This document shows positions 28,701 to 38,188 of a stretch of 64,000 bases of DNA, piece by piece. The notes beneath the pieces are model-generated. The model saw only the letters and a list, made by a program, of their open reading frames with translations, had not been told where the DNA came from and did no database searches. This DNA is from Lyophyllum atratum (lineage: Eukaryota > Basidiomycota > Agaricomycetes > Agaricales > Lyophyllaceae): NCBI GenBank assembly GCA_014905825.1, contig JACGCN010000048.1, forward strand, positions 62,001 to 126,000. Direction: 5' to 3'. A program made the translations under genes and the position numbers. Each line of letters starts with the position of its first letter. Position 1 is the first letter of the stretch.

Positions 28701-31217
28701 AGTCGGGCCATTCAAGAGCCATGGTCTGAGCCTTACTTAGTATTAAAAAGTAAGTAAAGGGGTAAGGATATCATACCGAGTACGTCGTCAGAACGACGTC
28801 ATACTTTAAGAGGTCTTGTTTCCTCTTAGGTTTTGACGAGCCTAGGCGACCCATAAGTACAAAACAACGACCGATAATTTCTCTGACCAACCATGGTAAA
28901 TTAAGCATTTGAGATCGCAGTTCGTTTTCATTTGTATTTCAAGCTTCCATTGGTCAAGAAGAGCTGTCGGTGTTATGATTAGATTTGTTTTGCGTATGGG
29001 GTCGGTTGATGGATTCTTGATGATGGTGGCTATCCTGCAAATGAGCAGGTTCAGAAATGATGACAAGAGGGAAACTCGGATAAAACATACATCTGTACAG
29101 TCTAAGGTATTGGAGTGAGGATCATGAGTCGATATATGTATAGGGAAGGAAAGTACTAACCTTCCCAAGTCCCATATCGTCCCCTAGACAGCCGCCCTTC
29201 AAGGTACTCTTCTCCTTCGCTATCATCCAGGCGACGCCGATCGTCTGGTGAGGCATGAGCGCGACCTCCATACCTGGCAGAAGATCATATTGACTCTGGA
29301 GGCCCAATTTCTCAAGCGCCTGGTCCAGCCGCGCATTTCCATCGAACTGCTCTGCATTTCCAGCCTCCAATAGGAACTTGTCTATGCTTAAACGGAGGTG
29401 AGGAGATATGAATTGAGGAAGGTTGGATAACATACTCATCAGCCTTTGCCTGGGGCCCTACAAATGTATCACGGCCCCGACCGTGGTAGTCACCATTAAT
29501 ATCGTAGTTCTCGGCACCCATGACAGGTGCGACCATCGGGATGATGGGCCCGATGTGCTGCATGGCGAGAGCAGAAAGTTTGTCGGGGTCCGCATCGTCT
29601 ACGTCCATATCGTCCTCATATTTCCCAGGATAAGCCCCAGGAAGGCGTATATTCGACCCTGATGCGACTGGTTCTGATTTGGTGAACGGACCCGGCTGAG
29701 CGTATGCTGGATTATCCAATGGTGGAGCGACGGAAAGGCCGGTGTCCTTGTTGTCCGGAGGGGGGTAGGAATCTCATGTTTTGATAGTGTTCGCTTGATG
29801 GGTGAAACGCTAGGGAGAGATGCAGTGTAGGTCTCCTTGAGCCAACGGAGGGTACCCAAGGCCGAGCTGTGATGCTTTATCCGCGTCATATCTGCTTTCC
29901 CGAGTTTCCGCTTGCATTGAAGACGATTTATAGCGTCCTCGTGAACATCGATAGATCTTTGAACGTCGCTAATCTTTGCTCGCGTGTCTTCTACACTGCC
30001 AGGCAAAGACTGAGCGCCATCTGTGTTTCCAGCGTTGCGGTCAACTTGGTACAATGGTTGCTTGAGCGGCGTCTCCTCCAGTTTGGGTCTTTTGACCGTC
30101 AAGGGCAGGATTTGCCCATACTCGTTCAAGTTGGCGCCAGAACCAAACGCGACGTCTGATAGGCGCTTGCAAGGTGTTTCAGGTGACACATGCTCGGGCT
30201 TCACGCGCACGAGGCTGGACGCCCATCTCGCGGTTCGAGTGTGTGTAGAGGAGGTGGAGATCGGCGTCTGTGGGGCAAAAGAAGATGACGCCACAGGGCT
30301 GGAACTCATTGCAGGGAGTTTAGCCTCCGAAGGCTCCGGCTTCACACGCACAAGTGAAGATGGCCTCGTTGGCTGAGCACGTAGAACAGGTGACGCAATG
30401 CTTGATCTACCTGCGTGCGGATTGGATGTTGCAGAGTCAAACGGCGATCGATCGAGGGCGTCTAGAAGTTTTGAGAATCGCTCTTTTTTAACCATAGGCC
30501 TCGACAAGGTCTGAGAAAGGCGCCAGGGGTGTGAGCGTTAAACCTGATACAGATGGGATTCCCAAGACTCACTTCATGATGGATGCCATCCGCCCGTATA
30601 GCCACGGCCAGCTCTGCTTTGATGCGGGAGTCACGGTAGGCAGCATGCGTGGGATGCTCCGCAATGTGATTCTACATAGACACACGATTAGAACACACGG
30701 AATATGTGGAAAACGGCAACATACGCGGTAGGCAGACAGGGAACCCAACCCTTCCGCCAAGCCACCATCCTCTTTGCTAATGCGCTCAACGAGCGGGATG
30801 ATCACGGCATTACAGCCTTGCTCCAGGCAAGTTACTTTTCCGTCTTTGAGGACAGATACATCAGGTTAAAATAAGCGAGGAGTTCTTGCGACATAGACTT
30901 ACACCCTCTGCGTGGCTCCAAAGTCAACTGATACTAGGCGGAAGCATGAAACTATGAGGTGAAAGGGAAGGCTGCTTGAAACTCACATTCAGTGTCGTGG
31001 GGATAAAGCATTGTGTGTCTTTTGAGTTCTTCGAGATATGCATTGGGTATGGTTTGGTCCTTTAAATTCCAAATGATATACAAAAGTTCAAGTTGCCGCA
31101 TTGAGCACATGTGGCGGACGGGCTAAAGGGTGAAAGAACACGTACATGAACCGTAGGAGAGTATCCGAGGTGGGTTTTGGCCGTCGCCAGCAGCTGGAAC
31201 AGGGGTAAGTCCCCCAT
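25773..31217 (-). CDS. SNF2-family ATPase with internal RING finger (Uls1/Rad5/HLTF-like)
   Basis: Nuclear DNA translocase with a ubiquitin-ligase RING placed between the two helicase lobes. The start at 31217 ([22 protein letters not shown]) opens a zinc-finger-like region ([11 protein letters not shown] with later histidines HIAEH) that splices in frame through an intron at about 30570-30508 into [19 protein letters not shown] and a Ser/Pro-rich linker. Lobe 1: [42 protein letters not shown] (Walker A), [46 protein letters not shown]. Lobe 2: [77 protein letters not shown]. An acidic insert ([20 protein letters not shown]) could be a SUMO-interacting site. An 11 nt microexon (29091-29101) completes the Walker A. 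A probable frameshift sits in a C-run at 29760-29765. Confidence 0.88.
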
Positions 31218-31740
31218 CGCGCAAAAGGAGTAGTGGTGGTATGTGGCAGGAGAGTCGCGTCTATCAAGGTCTATCACTGGAGTCAATGTTGCTTTTTGAC
31301 GCGCCCGAATTTTCCCACACTAATTTTGGGCCCCTCACAATAGGGACAAAAGCGCGTTCACCACATGACCCGCGACTGAACGCGTGGCGCCGTTGGTCCT
31401 TTTACTATTAGCAAAACTTTGGAATGAAGAATCGAATCCAGACGTACAACTGCACTGTAAGAACGATGGTTGGAGCAATTTGAACGGAAAGCATAGGATA
31501 AAACAACACACGGCAATCCGAAATAGGTATAGGCACAAGCCAAAGTGTCCATAGTACTAGCCGGCGCCAATGCCATGGTGATGGACAGGAATGGAGTGAG
31601 TTAATCGACCCAGCTGCTATGGGCTAAAAATTTACGGCACGTATCGTAGAATGAAAGATAATTACCTGTAAGGGTATAATTGTACAGGATGGTGGGAAAT
31701 AACAATTGGGGTATCATTGTAGACTGCGAAGACAACGAGC
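31218..31740. other. 520 bp gap between SNF2/RING gene and first SDR
   Basis: Contains a possible tiny minus-strand reading frame from the ATG at 31576 (MALAPASTMDTLACAYTYFGLP) with a candidate intron, but I do not recognise it. The rest is promoter of the SNF2/RING gene and 3' flank of the dehydrogenase. Confidence 0.3.
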
Positions 31741-33088
31741 TCACAAGCCAAGACCTCGCAAAAACTCTTGCGTGGTTCCCCACAATTGGGCTGCTAGATC
31801 CCCGTCCGCCACAAGCTTGCCGACGTCTGCGACCCTCCCCGTCGGACTACTCTCCAGATACGCGCCTTTATACAAGTCTTTATTCTCTGCCACCCTCTTT
31901 GACGCAGCCGCAAACACCGAGTTATACGCGCCACGTACTGGATCGGCGATCGCCAGTCCGACAAGCCATTTTGAGAATCGGGGGAAAGGCCAATTTTGAC
32001 TGAACGTGTCCACGCCTCCAGGATGCAGTGCCATTACGGTGATGGGAGCAGGAGAATCGGCTGCAGAGATACGTTTCTGCAACTCCTTCGTCCACAGGAG
32101 AGTCATGAACTTGGAATGAGCTGAAGGACCATTCAACTTATGGTGTTGTGAGTAGGTAGAGGAAATTACCGTAACGGGCAAATCCAGGAAGGAGATGTCT
32201 ACTGTACGTAACGTTGAAATCCTCGACGCTCTTGAAGCTGACGCTCGACGGAACCATTTTATATGTAATGGAGGTGAGCTATAATAAGTGGGGTTATAGA
32301 TATACGAGAATTAATGGTTCATCGCGACATACATTGACTATCCGAACATCAGAGTCCGGCTCTCGAGCCGTCTCTGTCAACCGCGGCAAGAGAGTTCGCG
32401 TGAAGACAAAGGGGCTAACATAACTACGGCAGCTGAGGTGAGCATAGGCAGCTTTGACAGACGAATCTTGTTTACTTTACAGTGACCATGACTGTTAGCC
32501 CTGTCTCACTAGACGTCAGATGGCGCTATAAAATAGTCCAAGACGGTGATCGCGTCTCACCATCTGAAGTCTTCTCGTAAGGTGCTGACAACCTGCGACT
32601 CATATCTCCATCAAATTCAACAAAAAAGCTAGAAGCCCATGCTCACAAGGCTGCGTTGTTTACTGCAAAAAACCGTTAGTTGATCACATTCGCGAAGGCA
32701 AATAGCTCCAGCACATGCCTAAGATATCCAGACGTCGTTCTTTCAATAGGAACTCCTCTGCGGATTTCTTCGCATCCCTTGGGTCGCTAAGGTCCAACTT
32801 TAACCACACAACCTCTCCATTCCCTGGTCCCAAACCCTCCTCCTGCAGCTTCGTGATAGCAGTCATCGCACGTTCTTCATTCCGAGCTGCGAGGTAGACC
32901 TTTGCACCAGCACGCGCCAGATGTTGTACCGTGGCATATCCGATACCTGCACTAGAATTGTCATCAATGCATTCATTGAGTTGAGTCGAGAAGGAGACTA
33001 ACTTTCCGCCTGTTACGATTACAACCTTGCCTTTCAAGTCCACAAGATCGGTTGACGGGTTGAACTTGCGGGATGGGCCGTCGAACAT
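31741..33088 (-). CDS. Short-chain dehydrogenase/reductase A (retinol-dehydrogenase-like)
   Basis: NAD(P)-dependent oxidoreductase of the classical SDR type; substrate unknown. From the ATG at 33088: MFDGPSRKFNPSTDLVDLKGKVVIVTGG, then after an intron SAGIGYATVQHLARAGAKVYLAARNEERA, forming the TGxxxGxG nucleotide-binding motif. NNAA follows at the LDIL-VNNAAL splice. The active-site YxxxK is YAHSK, created by joining LPVTVARY-type sequence to HSKFMTLLWTKELQKRI across the intron ending near 32137. The C-terminal part reads ITVMALHPGGVDTFSQNWPFPRF and ends QEFLRGLGL. About seven exons, no lesion seen. It is a paralogue of the gene at 34128-35498, transcribed the other way. Confidence 0.85.
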
Positions 33089-34127
33089 GCCAGCGAGACA
33101 AGTACAATAGGGACAGCTCGTGAATGTGCCACAGACGTCTCCTCACAACCGGCGACCGCATAACCATCATGGGAAAAAGTGCTTCACTAGCAGGGTCGTG
33201 GTGCCTGGAGTCCCTGGACATGACTTGACAACGTGTAAAGGTGGGCTCAGGGCTGTGAGTCGAATGAGTCGCCAATGGAGGTCAATGAGAACGTCATTGT
33301 ATCAAGAAGAATTTGAGAGGATGTAGTAGGGGGGTAAAAGTCGATCGAGGTCAAGGGGAGTCGGCCTACTTAGTAAGGATCACAGTCAGGTTGACATTCC
33401 TCGTTGTTGCCAAATATATTGGGTCATCCGAATGCACATTCCCGCCACCACCGCTTGTCCAGTCTCTCCGGGATCCTGGACAGACACAATCAGTCGTTCT
33501 ACCGCTTATCCACTCTATTCCTAGCCAAATGCCGTTGAAATCGAAGCGTTGCAACCCTTCTTCCCTCCATGACCAACGAGTTAATTTGCATGAGAGGGCC
33601 GCCCATCTGTCAAGCTTCGAAGACAAAACTCGGGACCCATCTAATATTTTCGGGAGTCGGGACCGAGGTAAATCCAACTTCCCTCATTTTGGCCCAGGGT
33701 TATTGTTCCTATCCTAAACCTTCGCAGCCAGCCCACTTTAGCTTCAATCATTCAGAAACCGGGGGTCTTTCAGGCCAGTTCAGGCCGCATTCGACCGGAA
33801 TCGTAATGAATCACCACGGTTCAGATATTAATGGTACTAATCTACTACTAACAGCTTGCGCAAACGTCATGAGAAAAGGACTTCCTATCATCCCAACTAG
33901 GCTTTGAATCCTGCGAGCCAACTTCGCAGCTCTCGTTCTTCCTATCATTGTTACTGGGAGCTCTGTCGGCTGTCGGGGATTTTCCGTGGCATTCTCGAAC
34001 TTCCAACCTGTCAAGCGTAGAAACGGACCAAGGTATGTGCTTTAATGCCGCTATTCAGCACTTATTGGACTCGGAGTACCGGTCTTGACTTCCATATCGT
34101 TTACTTTTTCTCCTCGTGTAGGACATT
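33089..34127. promoter_or_regulatory. 1 kb shared upstream region of two divergent dehydrogenases
   Basis: Lies between the start codons of two paralogous SDR genes and must hold both promoters. Open frames within it (33313-33717 and others) are not recognisable. I saw no clear TATA box. Confidence 0.45.
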
Positions 34128-35498
34128 ATGGGAGGTTGCCTATCCCGAAGAAAAGCCTTCGACCCATCCAAAGACCTGCTCGACCTAACAGGCAAGGTTA
34201 TCCTCGTGACTGGTGGAAAGTGAGTCGCACTTTATCCTCCTCATTCATCACCAACATCATAGCACTTTCTGCGATAGCACTGGCATTGGTTATGAGACAG
34301 TGAAACATCTAGCCCGGCGGGGCGCGAAAGTATACCTCGGAGCGCGCGACGAGTCAAAGGCTACCGGAGCTATGGCGAAATTACAGCAAGAAGGGCTGGG
34401 GCCGGGGCACGGCGAAGTGGTGTGGCTGAAGTCCGATTTCAGTGACTTACGATCTTCGAAAGAGGCTGCTGAGCTGTTCATGCGTCTCGAAAAGCGGCTT
34501 GATGTTCTCAGTATGTTAGATTTAGCATCATGCTATTGCGTCCCTGACTAAAAGTAAGATATCCTACAGTCAATAACGCCGCCCAGTGAGTTTTTTTTTG
34601 CCTATCATAGAAGTCGCGTCGTTAAACTGAATTCCTCAAGATTGACAGGGCCCTTCGAAAAAACTAAAGACGGTGCGCTTCTGTACCTCGTGGCACATCA
34701 CCTGCCAGAACTAAAACGCTGAACAGGAATATCAAAACACATGACTGTAAAGTGCGTTTCACACTTGCCCAACCATTGACGCCGTAACCGAACACTGGTG
34801 CAGTCACTTCGGTCCGTATATCTTGACCCGAACACTCCTTCCTCTGCTTGTCAAGACGTCGAAACAACCAAATTCAGACGTCCGCGTTGTCACTGTGAGC
34901 TGCACACTAGTTGACTCAGCTCCTTCAATACTGATTATAGCTATCAGCTCTCATCATTAGCACACCGTAGCAGTCGAGCAGCACTCCCAGATGTCAAATT
35001 CCAGAAGATCGAGGCTTTCAACGGCGAATTCCCAGACGACGTATATCCCGATTGGTCTCGGTACTGTTAGTAGAATCTCTCCATAGGCTCTTTCAATCTC
35101 CTCAATCTCCCAATAATGGTTTTTTAATAGGTCTGACGAAGCTTGCCAACGTTCTCTGGACCCGCGAGCTTCAAAAACACATTGACAGATCTGGAGCCAG
35201 AATAACGTGCTTGGCAGTTAACCCAGGGACCGTCAACACATTTGCTTCTAGGATGCCCTTCCCCATCATTGCGGGAATCCTGTTCGCGCTTTTTTTTGAA
35301 GTCCCTGAGGTCGGCGCCTACACACCCTGTTTTGCGGCTGCCTCTCCTGAAATTCGATCCAACCCGGGGAAATTTAAGGGCGCCTTCTTGGAACCCGTTG
35401 GACTCATAGCAGAACCCAGTGAGAATGCGAGGAACGACCGGTTAGCGAGGGAGCTGTGGGAAACGACGGAATCGATACTAAGAGATGCTGGGATTTGA
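34128..35498 (+). CDS. Short-chain dehydrogenase/reductase B with N-terminal acylation signature
   Basis: Starts MGGCLSRRKAFDPSKDLLDLTGKVILVTGG and after an intron continues NTGIGYETVKHLARRGAKVYLGARDESKATGAMAKLQQEGLGPGHGEVVWLKSDFSDL, giving TGxxxGxG. Then LDVL-INNAAQ, a segment NHFGPYILTRTLLPLLVKTSKQPNSDVRVVT, and the active-site YCLTK formed by the join near 35062-35132, followed by LANVLWTRELQKHIDRSGARITCLAVNPGTVNTF. It ends LRDAGI. It is clearly a duplicate of the SDR at 31741-33088 (FDPSKDLLDLTGKVILVTGG versus FNPSTDLVDLKGKVVIVTGG). The N-terminus MGGCLS fits N-myristoylation at Gly2 with a palmitoylatable Cys4, so this paralogue may sit on a membrane; that is inference. Confidence 0.87.
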
Positions 35499-35581
35499 TA
35501 GAAAAAATTATCCCGATACAGGACCTAGAGATTCACTAGCCCTCGACGTACATATTTCTTCTTGCCCTGCGATTAGATAGG

Positions 35582-35602
35582 GGTAAGGTAAGGTAAGGTA
35601 AA
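35582..35602. repeat. Short GGTAA microsatellite
   Basis: Four tandem GGTAA units followed by an A-run, just downstream of the SDR B gene. Confidence 0.7.
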
Positions 35603-35727
35603 AATACACGGCACGGTCCCACTGAGGAACGCCGGGTCCAGGGAGTATCCCGATGTACGCAGGTAATATACATCATTGCCCCTGGGCCTCTAAATACTTT
35701 CTAAGCCGAGCTCACAAGTCTAGTTAG

Positions 35728-36830
35728 CTAACTTAGCCTGCGGTAGAACCTAGGAAAGTACTCAGAGACAAAAACAGAGATAGGTTTCCTTACGACCGTG
35801 TGGGCACTGGGAGGTACATCTACTTGACTCTGTAGCCATTCCTCTACTCCACTCTCGACTTCCTTAATGCATACTGCGACAGACTCGGCGGTGGCATGGA
35901 TAAGGGCGAGGGAAGAAACCGGAAACGGCAATTTCTGCGTGGCTAACATGATATCTCCAGCCCAAGATATTTGGCCTTGCCAAGCGAGCTCGTCAGTGGA
36001 ACTGCTTAGTGCAATGTGGGCATACCTTTGATGATTGAGGCTGATTAGATATTGTAGATAGCGCAGAGCGAGTAAGAGACGACGAGCGCACAGGGCATAA
36101 TTCTAGTCTCTGTGTATAAAGGCGCGAGCATGGACTTCTTGCGTAGGTTGAGCATTCGGCGGAGAAAGCTGACTTGTACTTCACAAAGCTTTTGAACATG
36201 TACATCTCCGGCGTCCGGGGAGACTTCGCACCCTTGAATAAGGTGGCAGTCAACACGGGCCATGTACAGTTGCTTTAGCTCTTTTGGTGTCAGGCTGCCG
36301 TTTTTGTCCTCAATGGCGAAGATTCGATGTCCACAGTATCGGGCCGTGCCTGCTTTTGGGATGTATGCAGTGTTGTTCAAGGGGTTTCTTGAGGTGGTGC
36401 AGAGAGTTATTCCGACATACTTCTCTTTTGCACCAGTTTTCAAGTATGCCTAGTTTGCGGCGGAGGCGATCCGCATCGCGGGAGATAATTAAGATGTCAA
36501 CTGCGTGCACCATGAGTGCAATGCAGATGGAAGCAAGCAGGACATCATCTGGGTCGTCAGGCATAGGCTCATAGAGCATGTGGAGCCAGTTAAAGAGTGG
36601 GCCTCCCTGCAGGAGTGGGATAATGGGATGAGTTACGGATAGGTACAATTTTCGGATTTCTCGTCAAGTTGTCGACGCCCACCCTTGGTAAGAGCTCCCT
36701 GCACGAAGCGCTGATTTCAATCAGGCTGGTTAACGGCAGAGGAGGGTTCTCAAGGGGTTTGGGGCTGTCTCTGAGCGAGGAATGCAGAAGAGACAACAAA
36801 TGATTCAAATGAGGAGTAACCATCACTCGG
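35728..36830 (-). mobile_element. Decayed non-LTR retrotransposon, reverse transcriptase remnant
   Basis: Three minus-strand open stretches read in order as the end of a LINE-type polymerase. First: GGPLFNWLHMLYEPMPDDPDDVLLASICIALMVHAVDILIISRDADRLRRKLGILENWCKR (36640-36430). Next: KEKYVGITLCTTSRNPLNNTAYIPKAGTARYCGHRIFAIEDKNGSLTPKELKQLYMARVDCHLIQGCEV (to about 36045). Last: a C-terminal part ending EEWLQSQVDVPPSAH (to 35728). This matches the family of agaric non-LTR reverse transcriptases I know. The catalytic QADD-like motif has become HAVD, and several frame breaks separate the parts, so it is dead. No 5' end, poly-A tail or target duplication was identified, so the borders are approximate. 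Confidence 0.75.
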
Positions 36831-37019
36831 CCAGTGGGTCTATGGAGTCATACCCAATGGTCGCCTTGAGCAGGGGGAACAACTTCAATTCAACTTGAAT
36901 TTCTGGGTTGTGCAAAATTACGTAAGATCAATTACCTTGCTAGGCATTTCACTGTGACGGCCTTCTACTCTTGTTTCAACCTGGACAGGCTCCATGTTCG
37001 AATTGGCTGCGCTGCCACC

Positions 37020-37829
37020 ATGACATTGAGATCGACGCGTCTAGCTACGCGTATGCTCTCATCATCCAGTTCTGTGTCGCCGGCGCAATTATCTACCACG
37101 CACCGGGGCACCGCTTTCGAGGAGCGTTCCCAAAAAGTCCTCCAAAACCACCTATCTATGACCTTGAGACGCGTAGGGGGGAAGTCTGACGGCGGAATTG
37201 ATCTTCTAGGGTGGTGGTGGCTACCTCCGCTGGATCCTTCTAATCCCAATTTACCTCGACGACGGCTACGGGTCCTCGCACAGTGCAAAGCCGAGAAGAA
37301 AAAAACCAGCCCAAAGTATGTACGCGAAATGGAGGGTGTCCTACACCGTTACATTGCCTTGTCGCCCTCCTTCACTTCTCCATCCCAGCTACCGAACTCT
37401 CTCATGCCCCATCCTCCGCACACTGCATTTCGGCCGTCCCAATACCCGTTGGTCGCGCTCTTGATCTCCGAATCCCCATTTACAAAGTCCACCCTCCTCC
37501 GAGCCCAGTCATCCCCCGTGCCTTTCTTTCTCCTTCACCTACCCCCCGCGCCGAGCACTCTGGATACATCTATCTCCGTTGATGAGGATGACAGTTGGGT
37601 TGGCACCGCCGTGTGGAATCCAGCGCTGGCGGGCACTCGAGGGTTACTTGGCGGAGAAATAGAGGCACGTTGGGAAAGATCTCCTAGTGGGGGTGGGAGG
37701 CCAGGCCTTTGGTGGCACAACCAGAAATTGAAGAGCTGGACTCCCGAGGCGGGTTCGTCGGAGACCGAAGACTTAGATCTCGGGCTAGAAGACGTACTTC
37801 TCGAAGACCTTGTCCAAGATGCGGCATGA
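37020..37829 (+). CDS. RRG7: Mitochondrial respiratory-growth protein RRG7 (PD-(D/E)XK nuclease-like)
   Basis: Single exon from the ATG at 37020 (MTLRSTRLATRMLSSSSSVSPAQLSTTHRG, a typical matrix-targeting sequence) to 37829, 269 residues. The core GTAFEERSQKVLQNHLSMTLRRVGGKSDGGIDLLGWWWLP and RVLAQCKAEKKKTSPKYVREMEGVL carries the nuclease-fold pattern G-G-I-D ... Q-C-K found in the RRG7 (DUF2034) family, required for respiratory growth in yeast. Its biochemical role is not settled. The C-terminal WNPALAGTRGLLGGEIEARWE also fits the family. Being intronless is unusual in this window. Confidence 0.85.
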   Translation: MTLRSTRLATRMLSSSSSVSPAQLSTTHRGTAFEERSQKVLQNHLSMTLRRVGGKSDGGIDLLGWWWLPPLDPSNPNLPRRRLRVLAQCKAEKKKTSPKYVREMEGVLHRYIALSPSFTSPSQLPNSLMPHPPHTAFRPSQYPLVALLISESPFTKSTLLRAQSSPVPFFLLHLPPAPSTLDTSISVDEDDSWVGTAVWNPALAGTRGLLGGEIEARWERSPSGGGRPGLWWHNQKLKSWTPEAGSSETEDLDLGLEDVLLEDLVQDAA

Positions 37830-38188
37830 AATTGCGACCGTTGTCCCCAAGTAAGGAAACGCCGAGTGCACATCCGAGTATCCTAACTTAGTGCTGCTCA
37901 ATTCGGACGTCACTGACAGCTGCCTAGAACCTCAGCTAAACATTTGCGTCGATAAGATCGTCCGTGGAGCGTGGATCAGAAGCATACCTTACTACATATA
38001 TCACCGCTACACGCTAGTAGTACATAGTTCTCATAATAATAAACAATCTGTGAGATCTGGGCGACAGATGGAAGGGAAAGCTATACTATATTGAGGGTGA
38101 TATGGTGATAAGATGATGAAACAAACGAGAACACGATATGGCTAGTAACCAGAAGCATAGCGAACATCGAACAGCCTCACTGCGTTCC
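37830..38188. other. Convergent 3' gap between RRG7 and the G-alpha gene
   Basis: 360 bp of AT-rich 3' flanking sequence. Nothing else recognised. Confidence 0.45.

Noticed and set aside
30569..30805. Separate small gene upstream of the SNF2/RING gene
   Set aside because: Its exon ends at a good donor that splices in frame into the ATPase frame, and the ATPase exon lacks an own ATG, so one gene is more likely.
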